The notes: generated by a model from the letters alone, not told the origin. DNA of 64,000 bases from Mycobacterium sp. 1100029.7 (GCF_001665235.1 NZ_LZSC01000006.1:1-64000), one strand, 5' to 3'. Positions 1 through 9,924 are shown, counted from the stretch's first letter. A program made the numbers and translations.

Positions 1-123
1 CCGCCGACGGCGTGCGCGCGGTCGCGGCCAGTCATCGGATCGGTGCCCTGCATATCGGCGAAGCAGCCCTGGTCGCCGCGGTCGCCGCGGATCACCGCCG
101 AGCGGCGTTCGCCACCTGCGCCC
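1..123. repeat. left arm of a perfect 123-bp inverted repeat (moaE2 sequence)
   Basis: Bases 1-123 are the exact reverse complement of 363-485. The arm consists of moaE2 coding sequence. Because the window begins at base 1, the repeat may extend further to the left. Confidence 0.95.
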
Positions 124-246
124 GACGCACCGCAGCCGGCCGCCAAGGTTGGCTACACGCAGAAGGTGTGGGACGCCATCCGCGGCGAGAACGTCAACGG
201 CAACGACGCGCTGGACTCGCTGGCGCTGTCCGGTCCCGTCAGCTGA
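121..246 (+). pseudogene. rpfA: detached RpfA C-terminal segment in inverted orientation
   Basis: Codons from 121 to the TGA at 244-246 encode [20 protein letters not shown] and end in [15 protein letters not shown]. This matches the conserved tail of mycobacterial RpfA (tyrosine-threonine-x-lysine-x-tryptophan, then GNDALDSLA). It lies on the plus strand, while the RpfA N-terminus is on the minus strand at 486-1098, so the tail has been turned round relative to its own gene. It has no start of its own and is joined upstream to moaE2 DNA in a different frame. Confidence 0.75.
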
Positions 247-273
247 CGCACTGACGCTTGGGTGGGTTTGGCG

Positions 274-1290
<1,017 letters not shown>

Positions 1291-1460
1291 GGATGGAGCT
1301 CGGCGCTACGGGTTGGGGAGGAACGCCATCCGTTTCACTTGGCGAGCCTCCGGAGACGGTAACCGGTTCTGTCGACCGCGTCACTTTCTGCGCCACTCGG
1401 CGTTTCCCGCACGGACATCTTCGAAAGACGCAGGAGCATCAGGGATTTGCGCAGGTCATT

Positions 1461-1480
1461 ACGGCCCGATATCGGGCCGT
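1461..1480. promoter_or_regulatory. perfect 20-bp palindrome in the rpfA upstream region
   Basis: ACGGCCCGATATCGGGCCGT is fully self-complementary. It lies between the moaD2 stop and the riboswitch, 25 bp from the Crp-like site. It could be an operator. The lack of any loop makes a terminator less likely. Confidence 0.5.
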
Positions 1481-1504
1481 GTCCGCGCCGTTATCATTCC
1501 GTGA

Positions 1505-1520
1505 CGTGAGCTATCTCACA
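1505..1520 (-). promoter_or_regulatory. Crp (Rv3676-type) binding site upstream of rpfA
   Basis: The minus strand reads TGTGAGATAGCTCACG, matching the mycobacterial Crp pattern TGTGA-N6-TCACA except at the last base. rpfA is a known Crp target in M. tuberculosis, and the site lies upstream of the riboswitch leader, as expected for promoter control. Confidence 0.75.
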
Positions 1521-1523
1521 CAA

Positions 1524-1841
1524 TTAACCGCCTGCGAATGGGGGTAACACGTCGATCGTGTTACCCCGCCGCAACGGTTTGGAGTCGTCCCGGACCGCAA
1601 TGCCGTCGCAGAGATACGAGCATCGGTCCAAAACGGTTGCGAGGCGGGTACCCGGGACGGCCAATCTTTGAACCAACTCGGCCACTGTGGTCCCCGCGCG
1701 CACGGTCACCGTCTCCGACTCCGCGCCGGCCGCCGCGCGCGCGGCCGCGAAGTAGCGGATCGTCACTTGGATGTCGTCGGAGACTTCGGTGACTTCGATG
1801 TCGTCGATGTCGTCGACGTTAGCTTCAGCCACCGATCGCAC
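1524..1841 (-). CDS. moaD2: MoaD2, molybdopterin synthase small subunit / sulfur carrier
   Basis: This is a ubiquitin-fold sulfur carrier that donates thiocarboxylate sulfur to precursor Z together with MoaE. The sequence shows VTIRYFAAARAAAG, the middle motif RCSYLCDGIAVRDD and the required C-terminal Gly-Gly (VLPPFAGG). The GTG at 1841 gives 105 residues. A second GTG at 1832 is equally likely and overlaps the moaA2 stop. Either start leaves an overlap with moaA2, so the two are translationally coupled. The acidic N-terminal stretch (DDIDDIEVTEVSDD) is longer than in most MoaD proteins. Confidence 0.9.
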   Translation of the reverse strand: MRSVAEANVDDIDDIEVTEVSDDIQVTIRYFAAARAAAGAESETVTVRAGTTVAELVQRLAVPGTRLATVLDRCSYLCDGIAVRDDSKPLRRGNTIDVLPPFAGG

Positions 1842-2895
1842 TCATCGGGCGGTCGGGCTGGATGAAATCAGGGTCGTTGATGCCGTGACCGGCGGGCTTG
1901 GCCCACATCGCGGTGCGCCACGCCGCCTCGATCGCGTCGTCGCTGGCGCCGCCACGCAGCAGGGCTCGCAGGTCGGTTTCGTCGGTGGAGAACAGGCAGC
2001 TGCGGACCTGGCCGTCGGCGGTCAGCCGGGTGCGGTCACAGGTCGAGCAGAAGGCGTGCGACACCGAGGCGATGACCCCGAACTTCGCCGCGGGCGTGTC
2101 CGGGCCCGTGTCGACCAGCCAGAGCTCGGCGGGCGCCGAACCGCGCGGCGCCGGGTCGGGACGCAACCGGAAGTGGGGCCGCAATGCCGTCAGCACGTCG
2201 TCGGCCGTCAGCGCGGCGCCCCGGCGCCACTGGTGTCCGGCGTCCAGCGGCATCTGCTCGATGACGCGCAGCTGGTATCCGTGTTCGAGGCAGAACCGCA
2301 GCAACTCGACGACATCCTCGCGACCGGTTTCCGCATCCAAGACGGCATTCACCTTGACGGGCGTGAGACCGGCCTGCCGGGCGGCGGCCAAACCCGCGAC
2401 CACGTCGGCGAGCCGGTCCCGGCGGGTGATCGCGGCGAAGCGGTCGCGGTTGACGCTGTCCAGCGAAACGTTGACCCGATCCAGCCCCGCCGCGGCCAGG
2501 CCGGCGGCTCGGCGGGCCAGCCCGACGGCGTTGGTGGTCAGCGAGATCTCCGGGCGTGGCCGCAAACCGGCCGCCGCGGCCACTACTTCTTCGAGATGGC
2601 GGGACAGCAGCGGCTCACCGCCGGTGAACCGCACGCTGGTGACACCGAGCCGGCTGACCGCGATCTGCATCAGCCTGGCCAGCTCGTCGGGACGCAGCAG
2701 CTGATCGCCGGGCAGCCAGTCCAGGCCTTCGGCCGGCATGCAGTAACTGCACCGCAGGTTGCAGCGATCGGTGAGCGACACCCGTAGATCGGTGGCGGCC
2801 CTGCCGTAGGTGTCGAGCAGCGGACCGGCCGCCGGCATCCCGGCGGGGCCGCCCGCGCCGCGCACCGTCGGTACCCCCAGCGCGGTCAGCGTCAT
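1825..2895 (-). CDS. moaA2: MoaA2, GTP 3',8-cyclase (radical SAM)
   Basis: This enzyme performs the first step of molybdenum cofactor synthesis, converting GTP to the cyclic pyranopterin precursor with MoaC. The radical-SAM cluster cysteines are in CNLRCSYC (45, 49, 52), the SAM motif GGEPLL follows, and the second 4Fe-4S cluster is bound by FCSTCDRTR and the later SCLFS. The C-terminus ends in Gly-Gly, as functional MoaA proteins do. The ATG at 2895 gives 356 residues, the normal length. An open frame continues upstream to 3474 but crosses the YccF gene and is not used. It overlaps its upstream neighbour by 4 bp (ATGA) and moaD2 downstream. Confidence 0.93.
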   Translation of the reverse strand: MTLTALGVPTVRGAGGPAGMPAAGPLLDTYGRAATDLRVSLTDRCNLRCSYCMPAEGLDWLPGDQLLRPDELARLMQIAVSRLGVTSVRFTGGEPLLSRHLEEVVAAAAGLRPRPEISLTTNAVGLARRAAGLAAAGLDRVNVSLDSVNRDRFAAITRRDRLADVVAGLAAARQAGLTPVKVNAVLDAETGREDVVELLRFCLEHGYQLRVIEQMPLDAGHQWRRGAALTADDVLTALRPHFRLRPDPAPRGSAPAELWLVDTGPDTPAAKFGVIASVSHAFCSTCDRTRLTADGQVRSCLFSTDETDLRALLRGGASDDAIEAAWRTAMWAKPAGHGINDPDFIQPDRPMSAIGG

Positions 2896-3296
2896 GCGGG
2901 CACCCGCGCGAACGGAGTCGGCGACGCAACCGCAACGATCTCTTTGCCCAGCGGCATCAGCGACACCGGGATCAGCTTGAGATTGGCCAGCGCCAGGGGA
3001 AGGCCGACGATCGTGACGGCCATGGCAGCCGCGCTCACCAGGTGACCGATCGCCAGCCAGATGCCGAACAGCAGCACCCAGATGACATTGCCGATCAAAG
3101 CGCCGGTTCCGGCGGTGCGTTTGTCGACGATGGTGCGCCCGAAGGGCCACAACGCGTAGGACGCGATGCGCAGTGATGCGAACCCGAACGGAATCGTAAT
3201 GATGAGCAAGAAGCTGATGAGCGCCGCAGCCAAGTATCCGATGGCCATCCAAAGGCCACCGAATACAAGCCAAATGATGTTCAGAACCAGGCGCAT
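2892..3296 (-). CDS. YccF-domain inner-membrane protein (Rv0870c-like)
   Basis: This is a 134-residue protein with two similar halves. Each has a hydrophobic NIIW/NVIWVLLFGIWLAIGHL-type segment followed by a second membrane stretch ending in PFG/PLG, the layout of YccF-domain proteins. The ATG at 3296 follows a strong AGGAGG ribosome site, which decides the start over upstream ATGs. It is first in an operon with moaA2 and moaD2, with an ATGA overlap at 2892-2895. The cellular role is unknown. Confidence 0.85.
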   Translation of the reverse strand: MRLVLNIIWLVFGGLWMAIGYLAAALISFLLIITIPFGFASLRIASYALWPFGRTIVDKRTAGTGALIGNVIWVLLFGIWLAIGHLVSAAAMAVTIVGLPLALANLKLIPVSLMPLGKEIVAVASPTPFARVPA

Positions 3297-3460
3297 ATCT
3301 CCTCCTGCGGTACTGCCAGCGTAGCGAGTAACCAGGAAACGGGGGTGCTTGCCGGGCAACCACCCGAGTAGGATCTGAATCCGCATCGCGTCCTGCAGCA
3401 GGCGGGGCGCTTCTTGTGTGTCCATTCCTAGTTATTCCGTCAGACAAGCAGGTGAGACCA

Positions 3461-3868
3461 GTGCCGACCGGCAAGGTTAAGTGGTACGACGCCGAAAAGG
3501 GTTTCGGCTTCCTGTCACAGGAAGACGGCGAGGACGTTTACGTCCGCTCGTCGGCGTTGCCCGAGGGGGTCGAGGGGCTCAAAACCGGACAAAAGGTGGA
3601 GTTCGGCCTGGCCTCCGGGCGGCGTGGACCGCAGGCATTGAGTCTCAAGCTGATCGATCCTCCGCCGAGCCTGGCCAAGACGCGCCGCGAGGCGCCCGTC
3701 GACCACAAGCACAGCCCGGACGAGTTGCACGGCATGGTCGAAGACATGATCACGTTGCTGGAGGGCACGGTGCAGCCCGAATTACGCAAGGGTCGCTACC
3801 CGGACCGCAAGGTGGCTCGCCGGGTCTCCGAAGTGGTCAAGGCGGTGGCACGGGAGCTCGACGCGTAA
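3461..3868 (+). CDS. cspB: CspB, cold-shock domain protein
   Basis: The N-terminal cold-shock domain (about 1-67) carries the nucleic-acid motifs KGFGFL (RNP1) and DVYVRSSAL (RNP2). It should bind single-stranded RNA or DNA. A 65-residue C-terminal extension ([20 protein letters not shown] onward) is specific to this actinobacterial group and is predicted helical. The total is 135 residues from GTG 3461. It is divergent from the YccF-moaA2 operon. Confidence 0.92.
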   Translation: MPTGKVKWYDAEKGFGFLSQEDGEDVYVRSSALPEGVEGLKTGQKVEFGLASGRRGPQALSLKLIDPPPSLAKTRREAPVDHKHSPDELHGMVEDMITLLEGTVQPELRKGRYPDRKVARRVSEVVKAVARELDA

Positions 3869-3970
3869 CGGTTCACGCGAAATCGGTTGACATAACGCGT
3901 TGTTCGCCGGCAAGTCGAAAGGTGTCGACGGCGTCGACGAACGCGGCGGCGAAGTAGCAGAATTGTCGCT

Positions 3971-4975
3971 ATGGCCACCTACGTTGCCGGCGCCGGCGAA
4001 TTCACCCGTGACACCGACTACATCACCACTCGCATCACCGCCGACGGGCGCGACGGCTATCCGGTGGAGCCGGGGCGCTATCGGCTCGTGGTCGCTCGCG
4101 CCTGCCCGTGGGCAAACCGCGCGATCATTGTCCGGCGCTTGCTGGGCCTGGAAGATGTTCTCTCCATTGGGTTTTGCGGCCCCACCCATGACGAGCGCAG
4201 CTGGACGTTCGACCTCGACCCGGGTGGCGTCGACCCGGTCCTGAAGATCCCGCGGCTGCAGGACGCGTACTTCAAGCGGTTTCCCGACTACCCCAAGGGG
4301 ATCACCGTCCCGGCGATCGTGGACGTTCCGACCGGAGAGGTCGTCACCAACGACTTCGCGCAGATCACCTTGGACCTGTCCACGCAGTGGACCGCGTATC
4401 ACCGCGACGGCGCGCCGGCGCTCTATCCCGAGCCGTTACGCGCCGAGATCGACGAGGTGAGCAAGAGGATCTACACCGAGATCAACAACGGGGTGTACCG
4501 ATGCGGCTTCGCGGGCTCGCAGGAAGCCTACGAGGCCGCCTATGACCGACTGTTCACCGCGCTGGACTGGGTGAGTGACCGGCTGAGCAATCAGCGATAC
4601 CTGGTGGGCGACACCATCACCGAGGCCGACGTCCGGCTGTTCACCACGCTGGCACGGTTCGATCCCGTGTATCACGGCCACTTCAAGTGCAACCGAAGCA
4701 AACTGAGTGAGATGCCGGTATTGTGGGCCTACGCGCGAGACCTGTTCCAGACACCTGGTTTTGGCGATACGACCGACTTCGTCCAGATCAAACAGCACTA
4801 CTACATCGTGCACGCCGACATCAACCCGACCCGCATTGTGCCCAAGGGGCCGGATTTGACCAACTGGCTCTCCGCGCATGGCCGGGAAGCGTTGGGGGGC
4901 AGACCATTTGGAGACGGAACACCTCCCGGACCGCCGGTCGAGGGCGAGCGAGTGCCGCCGGGCCACGGCGCGTAA
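3971..4975 (+). CDS. xi-class glutathione S-transferase / glutathionyl-hydroquinone-reductase-like protein
   Basis: This 334-residue protein has the layout of the YqjG/ECM4 family: an N-terminal thioredoxin fold with ACPWANR (Cys45 as the probable nucleophile) and a helical C-terminal domain holding LVGDTITEADVRLFTTLARF and a DPVYHGHFKCN motif. These enzymes remove glutathione from hydroquinone conjugates. Mycobacteria make mycothiol rather than glutathione, so the physiological thiol is uncertain. The start is ATG 3971. In M. tuberculosis this place holds PE_PGRS15 and fadE10. Confidence 0.85.
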   Translation: MATYVAGAGEFTRDTDYITTRITADGRDGYPVEPGRYRLVVARACPWANRAIIVRRLLGLEDVLSIGFCGPTHDERSWTFDLDPGGVDPVLKIPRLQDAYFKRFPDYPKGITVPAIVDVPTGEVVTNDFAQITLDLSTQWTAYHRDGAPALYPEPLRAEIDEVSKRIYTEINNGVYRCGFAGSQEAYEAAYDRLFTALDWVSDRLSNQRYLVGDTITEADVRLFTTLARFDPVYHGHFKCNRSKLSEMPVLWAYARDLFQTPGFGDTTDFVQIKQHYYIVHADINPTRIVPKGPDLTNWLSAHGREALGGRPFGDGTPPGPPVEGERVPPGHGA

Positions 4976-5042
4976 AACCCTTCTCGGCCCAACGTCGACT
5001 TGTTGTCGCCAAACGACCTGACGTTCGGCGCCAAGAAGAACG

Positions 5043-5528
5043 CTAGACCGTCCGCACTGACCATTCGGCGTGCGGGACGTCGCGCAGTTCGCCTGACGCG
5101 TCGATCACCAAAGTCAACAGCTGCACCACGATTCCGGTGAGCCGGCCGCGCTTCGGGTCCACCGACGGGATGGTCACCGCGAATTGGGTGCCCGGACGGA
5201 ACATCGTCGTCGCGGTGTTGGCGGGATCTTCGTACACCTGCAACAGCCGCCACGGCGCCCGCGAGATCGCCTCGGGGACCGACAGTTGCACCGGGTAGCG
5301 GCCCGTGATGCGCAGTTCACCCTGCGCCTGCGGTTGCTGACAGTCGTTGAGGTTCAACACATTGCAGTACAGGTAGGGCCCGACGTGGACCAGCTGCCCG
5401 TGCGAGAAGACGCTGATCTCGGGTGCCTGCGGGCCGGGTTTGCGCAGCAGCCACCAGGTGCCGACGCCGGCCCCGACGGCCAGCAGCATCACGACGACCG
5501 CGAGCGCAGCGGCCACACCACGTTTCAC
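5043..5528 (-). CDS. DUF2771 exported or membrane-anchored protein (Rv0875c-like)
   Basis: This 161-residue protein has a single N-terminal hydrophobic helix (about 5-28) that could be a signal anchor. The outside domain contains two cysteines in YLYCNVLNLNDCQQ, probably forming a disulfide. It matches the DUF2771 family in length and pattern. Its start overlaps the stop of the upstream membrane protein by 4 bp, so the two are probably co-transcribed. Function is unknown. Confidence 0.85.
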   Translation of the reverse strand: MKRGVAAALAVVVMLLAVGAGVGTWWLLRKPGPQAPEISVFSHGQLVHVGPYLYCNVLNLNDCQQPQAQGELRITGRYPVQLSVPEAISRAPWRLLQVYEDPANTATTMFRPGTQFAVTIPSVDPKRGRLTGIVVQLLTLVIDASGELRDVPHAEWSVRTV

Positions 5529-7114
5529 TGCGGCGCCGCCGCGGGCATGCCGCTGTCGCGGCGCGTGCCTTCCTGCTCGACCATCACCGGCCGGTTACCT
5601 CCGAGGCCCGGGATCAACGAGTTGCCGCGGAAACTGACCACGGTCTGCGCCAGTCCCAGAATCAAAATCGCACTGACGGCCGTGAAGCCTACCCACAACT
5701 CGGTGTAGACCATCACGCCCACCGCCCCGCCCAGCACCCAGGCCAACTGCAGCGTCGACTCGGAGCGCCCGAATCCCGACGCCCGGGATTCCTCGGGCAG
5801 GTCGTCTTGCAGCGATGCGTCCAGCGACGCCTTGGCGATAGCGCTGGCACCCGAGGTGATCAGGGTGGCGATCGCGGCCGCCGCCAGGGTGCCGGCTGCC
5901 GAGGCGATCAAGGCGACCGCGCAGACCGCTACGGTGCAGCGCACCACCAGCACCGCCGGCCTGCCCAGTTTCAGCCGGGCACTGATGAAGTTGCCGACGA
6001 AGTTGCCGATCCCGGCGGCCGCGCCGATGATGCCCAGCATGGCCAGCTGGGCCCAGCCGTTGGCCTGGTTCGCCTTGGCGACAAACGCCGGGTACAGGAA
6101 CAGAAAGCCGACCATCACCTTGATCGTGCAGTTACCCCACAGCGAGGTAATGATGTTGCGGCCCAACGGTTGTCGAAGTGCCCCACTGACTTCCTGGTGC
6201 CAGCGGCGGCGCAGCGGTTCGCTGTCCTGGCGATAGCTCAGGGTTGCGGGGACCTCACCCGCGGTGACCTCGACCCAGCGCGGGATGCGCATCGACAGCA
6301 TGGCGCCGGCGATGGTGACGGCGACGACGACGAACAGTGCACCGGGCAGTTTGAGCAGGTGTGTACCGAGGAATTCGACGCCACCGGCGATCGCGCCGCC
6401 GACAATGGTTCCGCCGAGCAGACCGAACATGGTCAGCCGGGCGTTGACCCGCACCAGGTCGATGGTCGGCGGCATCACGCGCGGTGTCACCGCGCTGCGC
6501 AGCACGCTGAAAGATTTGGAGAACACCATCATCGCCAGCGCGCACGGGTAGAGCACCCACGACGGGAAGCTGCCGCTGGCGCCGTCGTAATTCATGATCA
6601 GCAGCACCGCCAGCGCGGTGCGCAGCCCGAACGACAGTGCCAGTGCCACCCGGCGGCCGTGTTGCAGGCGGTCCAGTGCCGGACCGATCAGCGGCGCGAT
6701 CACGGCGAACGGGGCGATGGTAATCAGCAGGTACAACGCAACTTTGGACTTGCTCTCCCCGCTGGCCGCGGCGAAGAACAGCGTGTTGGCCAGCGCGACG
6801 GCCATTGCGGAGTCGACCGCGGAGTTCGCGACCACTGGCCACGTCAGCGCGGTGAGGCCGGACTTGTCGGCGCCGTCGGCGGTCGCGGCGCGCTGCACCA
6901 TCCAATACATCCGTGAGCCCATCTCGCGGCTGCGCAGGGCCGCGGCTCGGGTCACGGTGATCCGTTCTCCCGACGGTGGGCGGCGGGGCGGCGGGGTGTC
7001 GCGGTTGGGTTCCTTCTGCCGGCCCAACGGGGGCAGATAGCGGTTGGCGCTGGGCGGTGCCGGTGGCCGGCGCGTGCGTCGAGAGTCCGCGTCGTCGGTC
7101 GGGTAATTGGCCAT
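5525..7114 (-). CDS. MFS-like multi-pass membrane protein (Rv0876c-like)
   Basis: This 529-residue protein has a proline- and arginine-rich cytoplasmic N-terminus of about 80 residues, then 10-12 hydrophobic segments. An MFS-type loop GPALDRLQHGRR lies between early helices. The ATG at 7114 (MANYPTDDADSRR) is chosen over upstream in-frame codons that fall in the divergent promoter region. It is paired with the DUF2771 gene by a 4-bp overlap. The transported substrate is unknown. Confidence 0.85.
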   Translation of the reverse strand: MANYPTDDADSRRTRRPPAPPSANRYLPPLGRQKEPNRDTPPPRRPPSGERITVTRAAALRSREMGSRMYWMVQRAATADGADKSGLTALTWPVVANSAVDSAMAVALANTLFFAAASGESKSKVALYLLITIAPFAVIAPLIGPALDRLQHGRRVALALSFGLRTALAVLLIMNYDGASGSFPSWVLYPCALAMMVFSKSFSVLRSAVTPRVMPPTIDLVRVNARLTMFGLLGGTIVGGAIAGGVEFLGTHLLKLPGALFVVVAVTIAGAMLSMRIPRWVEVTAGEVPATLSYRQDSEPLRRRWHQEVSGALRQPLGRNIITSLWGNCTIKVMVGFLFLYPAFVAKANQANGWAQLAMLGIIGAAAGIGNFVGNFISARLKLGRPAVLVVRCTVAVCAVALIASAAGTLAAAAIATLITSGASAIAKASLDASLQDDLPEESRASGFGRSESTLQLAWVLGGAVGVMVYTELWVGFTAVSAILILGLAQTVVSFRGNSLIPGLGGNRPVMVEQEGTRRDSGMPAAAPQ

Positions 7115-7270
7115 GCCCGGATGCCGATTCGCCGATCCATCGCGGGTCCGGCGGCCTTGGTTGGGGGCCACGCGGCCCGGATCCTCACGCCGCCGTCCAG
7201 ACACAAATCAATTCTGTCTTATACCGAGGGGCAACCGGGTGTGGCTCGCCAACCTAGTATTGGAGACGCA

Positions 7271-8188
7271 ATGCATGGAGACGAAAGCGTGACCGGACCC
7301 GTTGAGGAATCCGCCGTGGCGACCGTGGCCGACTGGCCCGAAAGGTTGGCGGCGGTACTTACCGGTGCGGTCGACCAGGCCAGGGCGGCCGTCGCCGAGT
7401 TCAGTGGCCCCGACGCGGTAGGCGACTACCTGGGCGTCAGCTACGAAGACCCGAACGCCGCCACTCACCGGTTTCTGGCTCACCTGCCCGGATACACCGG
7501 GTGGCAGTGGGCCGCCGTCGTAGCCGCCACCGCGGGCGCCGAGCAGGCCACGATCAGCGAGGTTGTGCTGGTTCCCGGGCCGACGGCGCTGCTGGCGCCC
7601 GACTGGGTGCCCTGGGATCAGCGGGTGCGCCAGGGCGACCTGAGCCCGGGAGACCTGCTGCCGCCGGCGGCCAACGACGAGCGGCTGGTTCCCGGATACA
7701 CCGCCAGCGGCGATCCGCAGGTCGACGAGACCGCCGCCGAGATCGGTCTGGGCCGGCGTTGGGTGATGGGTCTGTGGGGCCGCGCCGAGGCCGCCGAGCG
7801 CTGGCACAGCGGGGACTTCGGCCCGGACTCGGCGATGGCGCGGTCCACCAAACGGGTGTGCCGCGACTGTGGCTTCTTCCTGCCGCTGGCCGGATCGCTG
7901 GGCGCGATGTTCGGGGTGTGCGGCAATGAACTGTCGGCCGACGGGCACGTCGTCGACAAGCAGTACGGCTGTGGTGCGCACTCGGACACCCCGGCGCCGG
8001 CCGGCAGCGGATCGCCGGCCTACGAGCCCTACGACGACGGTGTCCTGGACATCACGGCGCCCCCGGCACCGCCGGCCGAGCCGCCCGCGGCCCCGGTCGA
8101 GGCGTCCGACGGATCACCCGAACCCGAAGAATCCGCGCAGCCCGAGCAGCCGGCAGAGACAGCGGTCGCCGAAACGCCCGAAGACTAG
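7271..8188 (+). CDS. DUF3027 protein (Rv0877-like)
   Basis: This soluble protein of about 305 residues has a central region HLPGYTGWQWAAVVAAT and a probable zinc site made of CRDCGF, then FGVCGNE and YGCGAH. The last ~70 residues are a low-complexity Pro/Glu/Ala tail. Starts at ATG 7271 and GTG 7289 are both possible. GGAGA lies 6 nt before the ATG, which is preferred. It is divergent from the Rv0876c-like gene. The molecular role is not established. Confidence 0.85.
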   Translation: MHGDESVTGPVEESAVATVADWPERLAAVLTGAVDQARAAVAEFSGPDAVGDYLGVSYEDPNAATHRFLAHLPGYTGWQWAAVVAATAGAEQATISEVVLVPGPTALLAPDWVPWDQRVRQGDLSPGDLLPPAANDERLVPGYTASGDPQVDETAAEIGLGRRWVMGLWGRAEAAERWHSGDFGPDSAMARSTKRVCRDCGFFLPLAGSLGAMFGVCGNELSADGHVVDKQYGCGAHSDTPAPAGSGSPAYEPYDDGVLDITAPPAPPAEPPAAPVEASDGSPEPEESAQPEQPAETAVAETPED

Positions 8189-8206
8189 CCGGCTCGGTCG
8201 TCGCAG

Positions 8207-8482
8207 CTACTTACGGTCGAGAAAGGTCTCCAGCCCCGTCTGCGCCCCGCGTTCGCCGCGGCGGGCACCGGCGAGTTGTAGCAGGAAGATCGACGTGCCG
8301 ACAACACCGGTTCCCAAACCGGCCAGCGCCAGCGGACGCCAACTCTGAAGAGACGGCACGAGAAACGCGGCGACCGCGACGATCAACCACGCCACGGCGC
8401 CGATCGTGATGAATGGCCACACCTGCAGCAGCGCAGGCGGCAGCGGCGGGGGCGCGGGGGTGTGGCCAGGTTCGGCGCTCAT
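8207..8482 (-). CDS. DUF2530 small membrane protein (Rv0879c-like)
   Basis: This 91-residue protein has a proline-rich N-terminus (PAPPPLPPALLQVWPF) followed by two membrane helices (about 25-45 and 55-75) and a short charged tail ending LETFLDRK. The ATG is at 8482. It converges on the DUF3027 gene with an 18-bp gap. Function is unknown. Confidence 0.82.
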   Translation of the reverse strand: MSAEPGHTPAPPPLPPALLQVWPFITIGAVAWLIVAVAAFLVPSLQSWRPLALAGLGTGVVGTSIFLLQLAGARRGERGAQTGLETFLDRK

Positions 8483-8613
8483 CGCGACCAATCTAACCCG
8501 CAGCCGACGCCGCCGCGGCGCGCGCGGAGCCGGCCGTCTCAGCGAAGTGCTTGATCGGCCACCCTTCGACGTTTCGCAGCCCGAATTCTCGTGTTCCGAT
8601 GTAACCTCTCGCC

Positions 8614-9045
8614 ATGCCTGACAGCGATGCGCGGTTGGCGGCCGACCTGTCATTGGCGGTCATGCGGTTGGCGCGCCAACTGCGGTTCCGGAATCCGTCC
8701 TCCCCGGTGTCGCTTTCCCAGCTATCGGCGCTGACGACGTTGGCCAACGAGGGCGCGATGACACCCGGCGCCTTGGCGATTCGCGAACGCGTCCGTCCCC
8801 CGTCGATGACCCGGGTGATCGCCTCCTTGGCCGACGAGGGCTTCGTCGACCGCACCCCGCATCCCGTCGACGGCCGGCAGGTGCTGGTGTCGGTGTCGGA
8901 GTCGGGCGCCGAATTGGTCAAAGCGGCCCGCCGCGCCCGCCAGGAGTGGCTGGCCGAGCGGCTCGCGACGATGGACAGCGAGAAGCGCGCCACCCTGCGC
9001 GAGGCGGCCGACTTGATGTTGGCGCTCGTCGACGAAAGCCCGTGA
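8614..9045 (+). CDS. MarR-family transcriptional regulator (Rv0880-like)
   Basis: The 143 residues form a winged-helix MarR protein. The recognition helix region contains [20 protein letters not shown] and the wing contains [16 protein letters not shown]. The downstream methyltransferase starts inside its stop codon (GTGA), which indicates one operon. The effector is unknown. Confidence 0.9.
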   Translation: MPDSDARLAADLSLAVMRLARQLRFRNPSSPVSLSQLSALTTLANEGAMTPGALAIRERVRPPSMTRVIASLADEGFVDRTPHPVDGRQVLVSVSESGAELVKAARRARQEWLAERLATMDSEKRATLREAADLMLALVDESP

Positions 9046-9869
9046 GCGCACGCCTGGATGTGCAGGACGTCGACGACCCCGACGACCCGCGGCTCGACGA
9101 TTTTCGCGATCTCAACAGCATTGACCGGCGACCCGACCTGCCCACCGGCAAGGGACTGGTGATCGCCGAGGGGGTGCTGGTCGTGCAGCGCATGCTGGCG
9201 TCCCGGTTCAGCCCGCACGCGTTGCTGGGCACCGAGCGCAGATTCCACGAACTCGCCGACGACCTGGCCGGCCCCGAGGGTCTGGAGGTGCCGTTCTACC
9301 GCGCCTCCGCGGAGGTGATGGCGCAGGTCGTCGGCTTCCACCTCAATCGCGGCGTGCTGGCCGCCGCGCGGCGGGTGGCCGATCCCACCGTCGCACAGCT
9401 GGTCGAAGGCGCCCGGACCGTCGCCGTGCTCGAGGGCGTCAACGACCACGAGAACCTGGGCTCGATCTTCCGCAACGCGGCGGGGCTGGGCGTGGACGCG
9501 GTGGTGTTCGGCAGCGGCTGCGCCGATCCGCTCTACCGTCGCGCCGTTCGGGTGTCGATGGGGCATGCCCTGCTGGTGCCGTATGCACGGGCCACCGATT
9601 GGCCCGCCGACCTCGCCGCGCTCAAGGACACCGGATTCCGGCTGCTGGCCATGACTCCCGACGCCCAAGCGCGCCCGCTGGCCGAGGCGATGGCGGTGGC
9701 GCGCGACGACCGGATCGCGGTCCTGGTCGGGGCCGAGGGCCCGGGGTTGACGCCGGCGACCCTGGGCCTGGCGGATATGCGGGTACGCATCCCGATGTCG
9801 CGCGGCACCGACTCACTCAACGTCGCGACCGCTGCGGCGCTGGCCTTCTACGAGCGGGTGGCCCGGTGA
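9042..9869 (+). CDS. SpoU/TrmH-family rRNA 2'-O-methyltransferase (Rv0881-like)
   Basis: The three SPOUT signature blocks are visible: [28 protein letters not shown], and [20 protein letters not shown]. These form the trefoil knot that binds SAM. The GTG at 9042 overlaps the MarR stop and gives 275 residues with an N-terminal substrate-binding domain. It should methylate a ribose in rRNA or tRNA. The exact target cannot be read from the sequence. Confidence 0.9.
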   Translation: MSARLDVQDVDDPDDPRLDDFRDLNSIDRRPDLPTGKGLVIAEGVLVVQRMLASRFSPHALLGTERRFHELADDLAGPEGLEVPFYRASAEVMAQVVGFHLNRGVLAAARRVADPTVAQLVEGARTVAVLEGVNDHENLGSIFRNAAGLGVDAVVFGSGCADPLYRRAVRVSMGHALLVPYARATDWPADLAALKDTGFRLLAMTPDAQARPLAEAMAVARDDRIAVLVGAEGPGLTPATLGLADMRVRIPMSRGTDSLNVATAAALAFYERVAR

Positions 9870-9891
9870 CGATGCGGGCCGCGACGCGGCC

Positions 9892-9924
9892 GGAGGTGGG
9901 GGTACCTCCCGCGTGCGGGGGAGA
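9892..9924. repeat. short intergenic palindromic element
   Basis: GGAGGTGGGGGTACCTCC followed by CGCGTGCGGGGGAG forms two nested stems, GGAGGT/ACCTCC and CCCGC/GCGGG. Sequences of the form GGGGTACCTCCCGC-GCGGGGGAG recur between genes in non-tuberculous mycobacteria. Only one copy was noticed in this window. It could also act as a terminator after the methyltransferase gene. Confidence 0.55.

Larger units (their letters stand above)
1..254 (+). pseudogene. moaE2: moaE2 fragment, interrupted and fused out of frame to an rpfA tail
   Basis: The frame beginning at base 3 reads [14 protein letters not shown] and on to AAFATCA, the central part of MoaE, the large subunit of molybdopterin synthase. 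The 5' part lies before the window. At base 123 the MoaE2 sequence stops and DNA encoding the RpfA C-terminus follows in another frame, so the MoaE2 frame runs through unrelated residues to a stop at 252-254. The proper MoaE2 end, containing [10 protein letters not shown] and stopping after GTDEWVGSA, is on the opposite strand at 274-362. As assembled here, MoaE2 cannot be complete. The cause is either a real local rearrangement or an assembly error. Confidence 0.75.

Noticed and set aside
2896..3474. Upstream extension of moaA2
   Set aside because: It crosses the YccF gene and part of the cspB promoter region. The ATG at 2895 gives the normal MoaA length.
5423..6916. 497-residue open frame opposite the Rv0876c-like gene
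   Set aside because: The antisense shadow has Gln/Arg/His-rich composition and no ribosome site.
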